Origin: AP-15 sp963755435
GTDB lineage: Bacteria > Pseudomonadota > Alphaproteobacteria > ATCC43930 > CGMCC-115725
Length of the DNA stretch: 64,000 nucleotides
Direction of reading: 5' to 3'
Assembly: GCA_963755435.1 (NCBI GenBank)
Contig: CAVWJX010000003.1
Location: 1,054,001 to 1,118,000, forward strand
This document shows positions 19,157 through 27,850 of this stretch, piece after piece. Position numbers and translations under genes: made by a program. Positions within the stretch are counted from its first letter, which is position 1. Each line of letters starts with the position of its first letter. A model generated the notes under the pieces. That model searched no databases, was not told where the DNA came from, and saw only the letters and a program-made list of their open reading frames with translations.

Positions 19157-21589
19157 GTGGTCTCTAACATCGTCACAAACGAGGAGCAGCTTCGCGATCA
19201 GGTCGTGGCCGCCCTGCGGGCCGTCATCCCAAACGACTGGACAGTAAAGGTCCAACGAGTCAGCACGGGGCGAGGTTCCGACGATCAGCTCGTCCTGCAG
19301 GCCCCGGGCGGCCCAGCCGCCACGTTCCTCCCCGAGGTTCGCCTGACGTCGTCCCCGAGGGAGATCCAGCGGGTGACGGCCGACCCGCTCTCCCAGAGGC
19401 TCCGCACCTTTTCGCAGGTCAACCTCATCCTCATCGCCCCGTGGCTCTCACCTCGAAGCCGCTACCTGCTGACCGAGGCCGGGTGGAGCTACCTCGACCT
19501 CACCGGCAACGCCCGCATCGCCGCCCCCCATGTCCCCGTGTTCGTCCTGACCGAGGGCGCCCGGACCAACCCCCTACCCAGGGAGCGGGGCACCATCGGC
19601 CTCCGGGGTGCCCGCAGCGGCCGGTTGATCCGGTTCCTCTGTGACGTCGCCCCCCCCTACGGCGTGCGGGACCTCGCCGGCGCCACCGGCCTCAACCCGG
19701 GCTGGGTGTCCCAGCTCCTCGCCGCCCTGGACGCCCAGGCCCTCATCGACCGCGGCTCCCGGGGAGAGGTCACCGGCACCGATCCCACCGCCCTCATCAC
19801 CCGCTGGGCCCAGAGCTACGACATCCTCAAGATGAACAAGGCCCGCTCCTACGTCGCACCCAACGGTGGCCGCCGGGTCCTCGACGACCTCGCACAGCAG
19901 TCGGATGCCCCCCGCTGGTCGCTCACCGGCTCGTTCGCCGCCACGGCCCTGGCCCCGGTCGCTGCACCGTCCCTCCTCCTCCTCTACACCGACGATCCCG
20001 ACGGGCTCGCCGGGACCCTCAACCTCCTTGCCGCCGACCACGGGGCCGACGTCGCCCTCCTCCGTCCCTACGACCCCGTCGTGTGGGAACGGCCCCTGGC
20101 CGGAGCCCCCGTCCCCACCGTCGGACCCTCCCAGCTCGCCGTCGACTGCCTCACCGGTACCGGCCGGATGCCGGCCGAGGGCGAGGCTCTCCTCCAGTGG
20201 ATGCGGGACAACGAACCCCGCGTGGCGGGTCCCCTCCCTCCACGACCTCCCATGATCCGTTCCCCCTACGACCCGGAGTCCGTCGCCGCCCGACGGGTGT
20301 TGCTCGACGCGCTCGCGGCACTCCGGCCCCACGGGTCGGCCGTCATCGTTGCCGGCGCCCAGGCCGTCTACCTCCGTACCGGCTCTACCGACCTCGCCAT
20401 CGCACCGTTCACCACCGACGGGGACCTCGCCCTCGACCCCACCCGGCTCGGCAACGACCCCCGCCTCGGCGACGCCATGGAGGCTGCTGGTTTCACCCTC
20501 CACCGACACGAAGGAGGCCATCTCGAACCGGGGGCCTGGGAACGGTCCACCGTCGTCGACGGACGGGACTACCTGATCCCGGTCAACCTCATCGTCCCCG
20601 AGGCCGTCGCCGCGCGACCCGGCCGGCGAGGCGCCCGCCTCGGAGCCCACGGGAACCAGGCCGCCCGCCGAGCCGTCGGCCTCGAAGCGGCCCTCGCCGA
20701 CCGCGATCCGCTCGCCAATCCCGGCTATGCATCAGCTCCATCACCGAGTGAGGTGCTGCTCGACGACGTGGCCGGAGCCACCGCCCTCCAGATGTCGTCC
20801 TCCTCGTCCAGCGAGCTCCTGGCCCAGATCAACGCCGCCGAGAGACGGATCGCGCTGGCACCGGTCCTCGCCATCCTCGGACTGGTCGTAGCCCTGGCCG
20901 TCCTCGGGCGCTCCGCCATCTCCGGCGGGATCGTCCTCCTGGTCACGGGAGCCGGGGCACTCTGGCTCCACCAGTGGGACGGTGCCCGCCGATCTGTGGT
21001 CGTCTTCTACGACGTCAACGATCAGGTGGCCGGCCAGTACCAATCCCTCAACGACCGATTTGGCCGTGCCATGTCCTGTCACAAGGTCTGGCACGTCGTG
21101 GCCAGCGGTGCCGTCCGGACCACCTACCAGCACAAGGTCAATGCCGGTGCGTCATCGATCGTCAAACGCGTCCCCATCAGCCTGTCCACCAGGGGACCCA
21201 AGGTCCTCAAGACCAACATCTCGGTTCCCTCGGTCGAATCGAAGGCACGGAGCGTCTACCTGCTCCCGGACCGCATCCTCGTCAAGGACGGGAAGAGCTA
21301 CGCCGAGGTCGCCTACGGGGAGGCACAGGTCGGGAGCCGTCCCGAACGGTTCATCGAGTCCGGCCCGGTTCCCAGGGACAGTCGCCAGGTGAGCACGACC
21401 TGGACCTACGTGAACGTCAAGGGAGGCCCGGACCGGCGTTTCAAGAACAACCGGCAAATCCCGGTCCTCCTCTACGGCGACGTGGTCATCACCGCCCCGA
21501 ACGGCCTCATGCTCATCTGGCAGTTCTCCAACCCGGAAGGGGCATCCGAGATGGCTGCCGGCATCGCAGCAATGCGGGCTGCCCCGTAG
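19157..21589 (+). CDS. Fusion: AbiEi-like HTH protein + AbiEii-like nucleotidyltransferase + membrane/DUF4236-type C-terminal domain
   Basis: A single unbroken 810-residue frame. Residues 1-360 resemble the AbiEi-type antitoxin: LTEAGWSYLDLTGNARI, then a winged HTH at about 156-210 (RFLCDVAPPYGVRDLAGATG, WVSQLLAAL). From Met366 (MIRSPYD) it resembles the AbiEii-like nucleotidyltransferase: VIVAGAQAVYLRTGSTDL and FTTDGDLALDP carry the Asp-x-Asp type motif. Two membrane helices follow at about 571-608. The rest matches the C-terminal region I know from DUF4236 proteins: FYDVNDQVAGQYQ, AGASSIVKR, SVYLLPDRILV and GGPDRRFKNNRQIPVLLYG. These parts are normally separate proteins. Codon use is less extreme and no indels occur, which suggests transfer. 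The start GTG has no clear Shine-Dalgarno. Function unproven; a toxin-antitoxin or phage-defence role is inference. Confidence 0.7.
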   Translation: MVSNIVTNEEQLRDQVVAALRAVIPNDWTVKVQRVSTGRGSDDQLVLQAPGGPAATFLPEVRLTSSPREIQRVTADPLSQRLRTFSQVNLILIAPWLSPRSRYLLTEAGWSYLDLTGNARIAAPHVPVFVLTEGARTNPLPRERGTIGLRGARSGRLIRFLCDVAPPYGVRDLAGATGLNPGWVSQLLAALDAQALIDRGSRGEVTGTDPTALITRWAQSYDILKMNKARSYVAPNGGRRVLDDLAQQSDAPRWSLTGSFAATALAPVAAPSLLLLYTDDPDGLAGTLNLLAADHGADVALLRPYDPVVWERPLAGAPVPTVGPSQLAVDCLTGTGRMPAEGEALLQWMRDNEPRVAGPLPPRPPMIRSPYDPESVAARRVLLDALAALRPHGSAVIVAGAQAVYLRTGSTDLAIAPFTTDGDLALDPTRLGNDPRLGDAMEAAGFTLHRHEGGHLEPGAWERSTVVDGRDYLIPVNLIVPEAVAARPGRRGARLGAHGNQAARRAVGLEAALADRDPLANPGYASAPSPSEVLLDDVAGATALQMSSSSSSELLAQINAAERRIALAPVLAILGLVVALAVLGRSAISGGIVLLVTGAGALWLHQWDGARRSVVVFYDVNDQVAGQYQSLNDRFGRAMSCHKVWHVVASGAVRTTYQHKVNAGASSIVKRVPISLSTRGPKVLKTNISVPSVESKARSVYLLPDRILVKDGKSYAEVAYGEAQVGSRPERFIESGPVPRDSRQVSTTWTYVNVKGGPDRRFKNNRQIPVLLYGDVVITAPNGLMLIWQFSNPEGASEMAAGIAAMRAAP

Positions 21590-21602
21590 AGGGGAGCTGG
21601 AG

Positions 21603-22141
21603 GTGGGGACCTCCGGCGCGCCGGTGACCGTACCGTCGCCACCTGCCAACGTGCCACTCGCCACCGGGAACCGTGCGTGGGACAGACCGGCTGTCGTCGG
21701 GACGACCTTCCGAAAGGCAGGATCGATCGGTACGACGGACACCGTGCTCGCCCTCTCCGGGGCCGACGCCAGCCTCGGCCGGCTGGCCGGTGCCGGCCGC
21801 CTGCTGCACAACCCCCACCTCCTCGTCAGTCCCTACGCCACCCGAGAGGCGGTGGCCAGCTCGCGCATCGAGAGAACCCAGGCGTCGCTCAGCGAGGTGC
21901 CGGAAGCCAACGCCACTGGCCGGATGATCCCGGGCCTGCCCGCCAGGCCCGGGAACAGCTCGACATCAGCCAGCCCGACGCCCTCAACCTCGTCCGGCGG
22001 CTCGAAGGGCAAGGGTGGTTGAGGGAGGTCGGGACGTTCGGGTGGGGGAGCCGCGCCTACTGGGTCCCGACCGAGGTGCTCACCATGATCGCCGACGCCC
22101 CGCCGTCCCCGACCAACCGGGACCCGCGAGACCGCTGGTGA
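21603..22141 (+). pseudogene. Fic-family remnant: Fic N-terminal and C-terminal wHTH parts, catalytic core missing
   Basis: The first frame contains VLALSGADASLGRLAGAGRL, NPHLLVSPYATREAVASSRIE and TQASLSEV, the Fic_N region that precedes the Fic fold. After EANATGR the sequence jumps, in another frame, to QAREQLDISQPDALNLVRRL, EGQGWLREVG and YWVPTEVLTMI, the winged helix that normally ends such proteins. The catalytic HPFxxGNGR motif and its helices, roughly 180 residues, are absent. So this is an internally deleted gene, unlikely to AMPylate anything. It follows the fusion gene by 13 bases and belongs to the same accessory patch. Confidence 0.75.
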
Positions 22142-22220
22142 TGCCGGCAACGGCCTCGGGGTTCGGACGCGCCGCACGCCGTGTCGGGCCCCGCCCAGGC
22201 CGGCGTGGTAGACGGGTGCC

Positions 22221-22745
22221 GTGCAGATCGACACCGAGCGCCTCCGCCTCCGCCCGCTCGCCATGACGGACGCGGACGACCTCCTCCCCCTCCAGCAGGA
22301 CCCGGAGATGATGCGCTACTTCGAGGACGGGCACACCTACACCGCGGACGAGAGCCGGACGTGGCTCCAGTGGCACGTGGACATGTGGGGCCTGGAGGGC
22401 TACGGCTTCTGGGGCGTGGAGCTGCGGGACACCGGCCACTTCGTGGGCTGGCTCGGCGTCACGAAGGTCTGGACACCGCCCGAGATCATGCCCTCCAGCG
22501 AGCTGGGCTGGTTCATCGCTCGCCGGCACTGGGGACGGGGGCTGGCCACCGAGGGCGCCCGCGAGGCCCTCACCTTCGCCTTCGGCCCACTGGCGCTCCC
22601 CCGGGTGATCGCCCGCTACCACTCGGACAACCCGGCCTCGGGCCGGGTGATGGAGAAGATCGGCATGCGGTTCTGGCGCGAGGACCCGTACCCCGGGGTC
22701 CCCGAGGCCAGGACCCGCATCTTCGAGATGGTCGCCCGGCCGTAG
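22221..22745 (+). CDS. GNAT-family N-acetyltransferase (RimJ/RimL-like)
   Basis: A 174-residue acetyltransferase using acetyl-CoA. The start is IDTERLRLRPLAMTDADDL, then GFWGVELRDTGHFVGWLGV. The acetyl-CoA loop region is ELGWFIARRHWGRGLATEGA, followed by VIARYHSDNPASGRVMEKIG and MRFWRED, the signature order of the Acetyltransf_3 branch. GTG at 22221. The substrate may be a small molecule or a protein N-terminus and cannot be told from sequence. The frame is intact. It stands alone between the Fic remnant and a zinc-ribbon membrane protein. Confidence 0.9.
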   Translation: MQIDTERLRLRPLAMTDADDLLPLQQDPEMMRYFEDGHTYTADESRTWLQWHVDMWGLEGYGFWGVELRDTGHFVGWLGVTKVWTPPEIMPSSELGWFIARRHWGRGLATEGAREALTFAFGPLALPRVIARYHSDNPASGRVMEKIGMRFWREDPYPGVPEARTRIFEMVARP

Positions 22746-22874
22746 GGCTGGCCGGCGCCACGCCGCACGAGCGCGGCCCCGGGCCGCACCGCCCGGCGAC
22801 CCCCGGTCCCGGGCGCGGCTCGGTAGGCTGCCGCGGCGCGGCGAGCCGGACGTGACGAGCCAGGGAGCGTGACC

Positions 22875-24136
22875 ATGGCGGAGGTGAGCGGCGGGCCCGG
22901 CTGGTGGCTCGCCAGCGACGGGAGATGGTACCCGCCCACGTCGATGCCCGCCCCGCCGCCACCCCCGCACGGTGGACCCCCGCCGCCCCACGGCGGACCC
23001 CCGCCGGGCCACGGCGGACCCCCGCCGGGCCACGGCGGACCCCCGCCGTGGGCGCTCCCGCCGCCGGGAGCCGCCGGGCCCGGGCAGGCCCCGCCGCCGG
23101 GCGGCGCTCCCGGGCCGGCCCCCGGGATCCCGCTGGGCGGGCCGCCGCGCCGGGCGCCGGCGGAGCGGGCCGGCCTGGCGCTCGCCGCCGTGACCCGGTC
23201 GCGGGCCGCGCTCGTGACCCTCGTGGTCGCCGCCGGGATGCTGGCGGTGGGGGGATCCTCGAGGGCGCCGGCGCCGTGGTGCTCTCCCTCGCCAACCTGC
23301 CGACCTCCCACCACCTGATCACCGCCGGCGGCTGGGTGGACGTGGCCGGCCTCGCCGCGGCGCTCGCCGCCGTGGCCATGGTGGGGTGGGGGACGGTGGT
23401 GGCGGGGCGACGGGCGCTCGCCATGGAGCTGGGGGCCGCCGCCGCCGCGACCTTCCTGCTGGTGCTGGGGGGGCTCGTGACAGTCGCCGCCAGCGGCTCC
23501 ACAGCGGGGGACATCCTGACGGCGCTGGGGCTCGGGGCGTGGGCGGCGCTCCTCGTGGTCGTCGCCGCGCGCACCTCGATGGCCGAGCGGAGCCCCGTCG
23601 CCGCGTCGCCCGGCGCGGCGACGGCGTGGCTGGTGGCCGCGGGTGGCCTGGTGCTGCTGGCCGTGGGCAGCGGCCTCCCGGCGCCGGCCCGATCGGACAG
23701 CACCACCGGGGTGGTGGCGGCCTGCCTCGGCGCCGTGGGCCTGGCCGTCCTCGCCGGCGTGCTCGTGGCCGCCCGCTCCCGCCGCCTCCTCACCTCCCGT
23801 GCGGTGGCCACGACCGTGGCCGGCCTGGCGGCGCTCGCCGCGCACGAGGTGGCGCTGGCCGCCTACGCCGCGGTCTCGTTCACGCCCACCTCCACCCTCG
23901 GCGACGTCCGCTCCACGGTGGCGCTCGCCGCCTTCGTGGGGGCGCTGGCGTGGGTGGTGCTCGGCCTGGCGGCCTGGCAGCGGATCCCCGAGGTCCCGGC
24001 GTGGCCCCTCGCCGTGCCGCCCCACCCGGTGGCCCCGCCGCCGCCCCGGTGCCCGGCCTGCGCCGCGCCCGCCGGCCCCGGGGCGAACTACTGCTGGCAG
24101 TGCGGCGTGCCGCTCGGCGTGCCGCCCAGCGGCTGA
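22875..24136 (+). CDS. Multi-span membrane protein with N-terminal WW-like motif and C-terminal zinc ribbon
   Basis: The N-terminus GGPGWWLASDGRWYPP is a motif I associate with Acidimicrobiia membrane proteins. It is followed by four or five HGGPPP repeats and a Pro/Gly-rich linker (about residues 20-95). Then come eight or so hydrophobic helices, and at the C-terminus a zinc ribbon CPACAAPAGPGANYCWQCG. ATG 22875 lies six bases inside a possible GTG start at 22869. One frame break near 23260 is a missing third base (GGG GG_ ATC in VGGGILEG). Function unknown. The N-terminal motif and zinc ribbon may be docking elements on the cytoplasmic side. Confidence 0.75.
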
Positions 24137-24161
24137 CCCCGGAGCCCGCCGGGACCCCGGC

Positions 24162-25541
24162 TCAGGCCTGCGAGCGGCGCCGCACCACCGAGTCCACGGT
24201 CACCGCCACCAGCAGCACCACGGCGGTGGCCATGTACTGCCCCGCCGCGCTCACCCCGAGCAGGCCCAGGCCGTCGTAGACGGCGGCGATGACCAGCCCG
24301 CCGAGGAGCGCGTGCACCGCCTTGCCCCGCCCGCCGAAGAGGCTGGTCCCCCCGATGACGGCCGCCGCCACGGCGTAGAGCACCAGCGTCCCGCCGTTGA
24401 TGTCGATGCCGATCGACCCGAGGCGGGAGGCGTACACCAGCCCGCCCAGCCCGGCGGTGAACGCGCAGAGGGTGAACGCCGCCGTGCGGACGAACGACAC
24501 GTTCACGCCGGCTCGCCGTGCGGCCTCCGGGTTGGCCCCGATGGCGTAGATGTAGCGCCCGAACTTCGTGCGCCCGAGCATGATCGTGTAGGCCACCAGT
24601 ACCACCAGCACGAACACCACCACGTACGGGACCCCGCGCAGCGGGTAGGTGGGCGTCCCGCGGTTCAGGTTGCAGACGAAGACGAGGGCGGCGCTGGCCA
24701 CCGCCACCGCCACGATGGTGAGGATCGTGATGCTCGGCGGGGGGGCGCTGAGCCCGGCGCGCCGGCGGCGACCGTCGCGGACCGCGAGGAACAGCCCGAA
24801 GACGGCGACGATGGCGGCCAGCAGGACCCAGCTCGCCGCTGGCGCGATGGTGGCGTTGACCAGCTTGAACACCACGTTTGTTGTGGGGATGCGCACCACG
24901 CCGCCCACCGCCGCCTTGTCGATGTCGGCGATCCAGATCATCACCCCCTGCCACCCCAGCAGGCCGCCGAGGGTGACGATGAACGAGGGGAGCCGCAGGC
25001 GGGTGATGAGGGTCCCCTGGAGGAGGCCCATGACCGCCGTCGCCAGCAGCCCCACCACCACGGCCGCCCACCACGGCCAGAAGTACGGCGTGGCCATCAG
25101 CTCCGCCGTGATGAGGGCACCCACCCCGGCGACGAAGCCGATCGAGAGGTCGATCTCGCTCAGGAGGAGCGCCAGGGTCTCGCCCAGCCCCAGGAGGATG
25201 AAGATCGGCGCCAGCTCCAGGATGCTCACGATGTTGGCCGAGGTGAGGAACTTTGTGCTCTGGATCTGGAAGATCACCACGATGAGGGCCAGGCCGAGGA
25301 TGATCGGCAGGGCCCCGCTCTCCCCGGCCCGCAGCCGGCGGAGCCAGGCCCGCACGTACTCGCCCAGCGATGTGGCGATCACCGGGGTGGCCCCGGCGAC
25401 CGCCGGGAGGAGGACCGCTGTGGCCGCGGCGGCGTCGGGGGCCTCGGGGGCGGGAGCGTCGCCGGCGGCACCCGTGCCCGGCGCGCCGTCGCCGCCCGCG
25501 TGGCCCGGCCCTGCGCCCGTCCCGGCGTTGACGTCCGTCAC
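24162..25541 (-). CDS. Sugar ABC transporter permease (XylH-like)
   Basis: Membrane subunit of a CUT2-family sugar importer, 459 residues, unbroken. After an Ala/Gly/Pro-rich cytosolic N-terminus of about 60 residues there are roughly twelve hydrophobic helices. The family core is clear: ILLGLGETLALLLSEIDLSIG, LRLPSFIVTLGGLL, FGRYIYAIGANPEAARRAG and AAAVIGGTSLFGGRGKAVHA. GTG 25541 follows the stop of the ATPase gene within a few bases. It is the last gene of a four-gene operon and would form a dimer bound to the ATPase. The sugar could be xylose or a related pentose, which is inference. Confidence 0.9.
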   Translation of the reverse strand: MTDVNAGTGAGPGHAGGDGAPGTGAAGDAPAPEAPDAAAATAVLLPAVAGATPVIATSLGEYVRAWLRRLRAGESGALPIILGLALIVVIFQIQSTKFLTSANIVSILELAPIFILLGLGETLALLLSEIDLSIGFVAGVGALITAELMATPYFWPWWAAVVVGLLATAVMGLLQGTLITRLRLPSFIVTLGGLLGWQGVMIWIADIDKAAVGGVVRIPTTNVVFKLVNATIAPAASWVLLAAIVAVFGLFLAVRDGRRRRAGLSAPPPSITILTIVAVAVASAALVFVCNLNRGTPTYPLRGVPYVVVFVLVVLVAYTIMLGRTKFGRYIYAIGANPEAARRAGVNVSFVRTAAFTLCAFTAGLGGLVYASRLGSIGIDINGGTLVLYAVAAAVIGGTSLFGGRGKAVHALLGGLVIAAVYDGLGLLGVSAAGQYMATAVVLLVAVTVDSVVRRRSQA

Positions 25542-25543
25542 GT

Positions 25544-26373
25544 CACGCCCCCTGTCCGGGCCCGGTCGTGCCGGCCGACGAGCGCTCGCTGGCGCCCGAG
25601 GTCATGAAGTCCACCACGCTCGTCCGGTCGAAGTCGCCGCACCGGCCCCACCGCCACCAGGCGGCCGAGGTAGAGGACGGCGATCCGGTGGGCCACGGTG
25701 AAGACGTCGTTCAGGTTGTGGGAGATCACGAGCACGGCGATCCCCTGGCTGGAGAGCCGCTCGATGAGCTCGAGCACCATCCTGGTCTGCGAGACCCCCA
25801 GCGCCGCGGTGGGCTCGTCCATGATGACGAGCTTGGCCTTGGCCATCACCGCCTTCGCCACGGCCACGGACTGGCGCTGCCCGCCCGAGAGCGAGGCCAC
25901 GGGCTGGCGCACCGAGCGCACCGTCGTGACGGCCAGGTCCTTCAGGGTGGACAGCGCGCCGCAGCTCCATCTGGGCCTCGTCCAGGATCCCGTGGCGCCG
26001 GGGCTCGTGGCCCAGGAACATGTTCTGGACGATGTCCAGGTTGTCGCAGAGGGCGAGGTCCTGGTAGATGGTGGTGATGCCGAGGCCCTCGGCGTCACGG
26101 GGGCCGTGGAGGTGGACCGTCCGGCCCTCCCACTCGATGTGCCCGCCGTCCGGCGGCCACAGGCCGGCGACGGTCTTGATCAGCACCGACTTGCCGGCGC
26201 CGTTGTCGCCGGCCAGCGCCGTGACCTGCCCGGCCGGGATGTCCAGGCCGCACGTCCTCCAGCGCCCGGACCGGCCCGAAGTTCTTCGACAACCCGGCCA
26301 GCCGGAGCAGCGGCGGACCGCCCCCGCCTCCCGCTCCCCCGGGCCCGTCCGTCCCGCTGCCGTTCCCCGTCAT
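25544..26373 (-). CDS. Sugar ABC transporter ATP-binding protein
   Basis: Energises the importer. Walker A is ALAGDNGAGKSVLIK after frame correction, then ITTIYQDLALCDNL (Q-loop), the signature SLSGGQRQSVAVAKAV, Walker B LVIMDEPTAALGV, and the switch His in VLVISHNLNDVF. The single nucleotide-binding domain of about 270 residues fits the shorter XylG-like proteins rather than the two-domain RbsA type. ATG at 26373. It ends near FDRTSVVDFMTSGAS. Two or three indels break it, unlike its neighbours. A strong intercistronic hairpin sits 30 bases upstream of the start. Confidence 0.88.
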
Positions 26374-26401
26374 CCTCGCCTCTCGGTCCGGCGACGGGCC
26401 C

Positions 26402-26439
26402 GGCCCGCCCCCCGGCCGCCGGGGCCGGGGGGACGGGCC
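26402..26439. terminator. Strong intercistronic hairpin between binding-protein and ATPase genes
   Basis: Arms GGCCCGCCCCCCGGCC (26402-26417) and GGCCGGGGGGACGGGCC (26423-26439) pair over about 16 bases with one bulge, around a 5-base loop. There is no U-run. It lies just after the stop of the leftward binding-protein gene. It could be a partial terminator or an mRNA-end stabiliser that lowers ATPase and permease expression relative to binding protein. Confidence 0.6.
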
Positions 26440-26453
26440 ACGCCCGACCGCTC

Positions 26454-27646
26454 CTACGGTGTGATGCCGGCTGCCGTGCAGTCGGCCGCGTAGTTCCCCG
26501 CGCAGAGTGTTGCCGTGGGGACGAAGTTGTCCTTGACGATGGTTGTCTTCATGTTCTTGGTGGTGACCCACTCGGGCACCAGCAGCACCGAGGGGACTGT
26601 CTTCTTCTCTGTGGTGTCCTTGGTCTTGCCGTTCACCAGCCCCTTGGGCGGCGTCTTGCCGGCCCGCAGGTAGAGGGCCAGGGAGACCGCGGCCTGGGCC
26701 TCCAGGTAGATCGGCTTGTAGACGGTCCCGCACTGGTAGCCCGACAGCACGTTGTCGAGGCCGGTCAGCGTGGCGTCCTGGCCGGTGGTCGGGAACGTCT
26801 TGGCCTTCACCCCGTGGCCCTGGAGGTAGCTGATGATCGGGGCGCCGGTCTCGTCGTTGGGGATCACCGCCGAGTTCGCTGTCGGGTGCGCGGTGTACGC
26901 CGACTCGAACTCGGTCAGGGCCAGTGTGGGTGTCCAGGTGTCGGCCGTCTTGGCCTCGGACGTGTACGTGCCCTTCTTGAAGTACGGCTCAGCACGTCTG
27001 TGTAGTAGCCCTTGTAGAAGAGGGTGGCGTTGTTGTCCGTGGCGGCGCCGTGCATGACGATCACCTTCGGGTGCTTCACGTGCCAGGCCGAGACGCAGCT
27101 CACGAAGCCCTGGCCGATGAGCTTGCCCACCTTCACGTTGTTGAAGCTCACGTAGTAGGCGCGGGTCCCGCCGAGGGTGAGGCGGTCGTAGTCGATCACC
27201 TTCACGCCGTGGGACGTGGCGTAGCTCTCGATCTTGGAGCCCACGCCCGAGTCCAGCGGGTCCACCAGCAGCACCGTGGCGCCGTTGGTGATGTCGGTCT
27301 CGGCATCGGTGAGCTGGGTTGTGTCGCTGCCCTGGGCGTTCTGCACGATGATGTCCGATGTCGGCAGGCCGGCCTTCTGCATGGCCTTCTTCAGGTCCGG
27401 CGCATCGAACTCCACGTACCGGGTGGAGCTGGTGGTGTCCGGCAGGATCGCCGCCACCTTGCCCTTGCCCTGCTTGGTGAGCGACTTGAGCTTGGTCATC
27501 GCGCTGAATGTGTTCGTGAACTGTGTCACTTTCACGGTCGGCGTGGAGCCGCCCGAGGCCCCGGCCACCGCCGGGACCGCCATGGCCACCCCGGTGGCCA
27601 ACGCGGCCACCACGGCGCCCGTGCGATAGAGCGTACGTCTCTTCAT
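26454..27646 (-). CDS. Sugar ABC transporter substrate-binding protein, copy 1
   Basis: Extracytoplasmic periplasmic-binding-protein-type sugar receptor. The N-terminal signal sequence is MKRRTLYRTGAVVAALATG, ending near AGASGG. The mature part has KVAAILPDTTSSTRYVEFD, DLKKAMQKAGL, TVLLVDPLDSGVGSKIESYA, VKVIDYDRLTLGG and IPNDETGAPI, the type I fold of XylF-like proteins. ATG 27646 has AGGAGGG 9-15 bases upstream. One frame break at about 26995 separates the lobes. It is very similar throughout to the upstream copy at 27851-29068, differing mostly in the first 50 residues and in scattered positions. Confidence 0.9.
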
Positions 27647-27789
27647 GTGGCTTTCGCCCTCCTGTGTCCTCGTGGCCGGGTGCAGGCGTTCGTCCAGGTC
27701 GGCACCCCCCCAGACACCCGAGGTGCCACTGCAGGCGGTGGGACCACCCGTCGCCTCAAACCGATTGTCACGGGCTCGTCATCTGGCCG

Positions 27790-27810
27790 ACAGGGTCCAA
27801 AGACCCCTGT
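27790..27810. terminator. Hairpin downstream of binding-protein copy 2
   Basis: Arms ACAGGGTC (27790-27797) and GACCCCTGT (27802-27810) close a CAAA loop with one bulged base, 41 bases after the leftward stop at 27851. There is no clear U-run, so it may act as an attenuator within the operon rather than a full terminator. Confidence 0.45.
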
Positions 27811-27850
27811 GCCCCTTTCATCCCCCCTCGGCCACGGGCCGGGGCCGGCC

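Noticed and set aside
18854..22141. Genomic island integrated in tRNA-Phe with attL/attR
   Set aside because: Gene content and position fit, but I found no integrase and no repeat of the tRNA 3' end downstream, so I call it only an accessory patch.
22940..23060. Regular repeats resembling a small CRISPR array
   Set aside because: The repeats are HGGPPP codons inside a clean reading frame, with no spacers and no cas genes.
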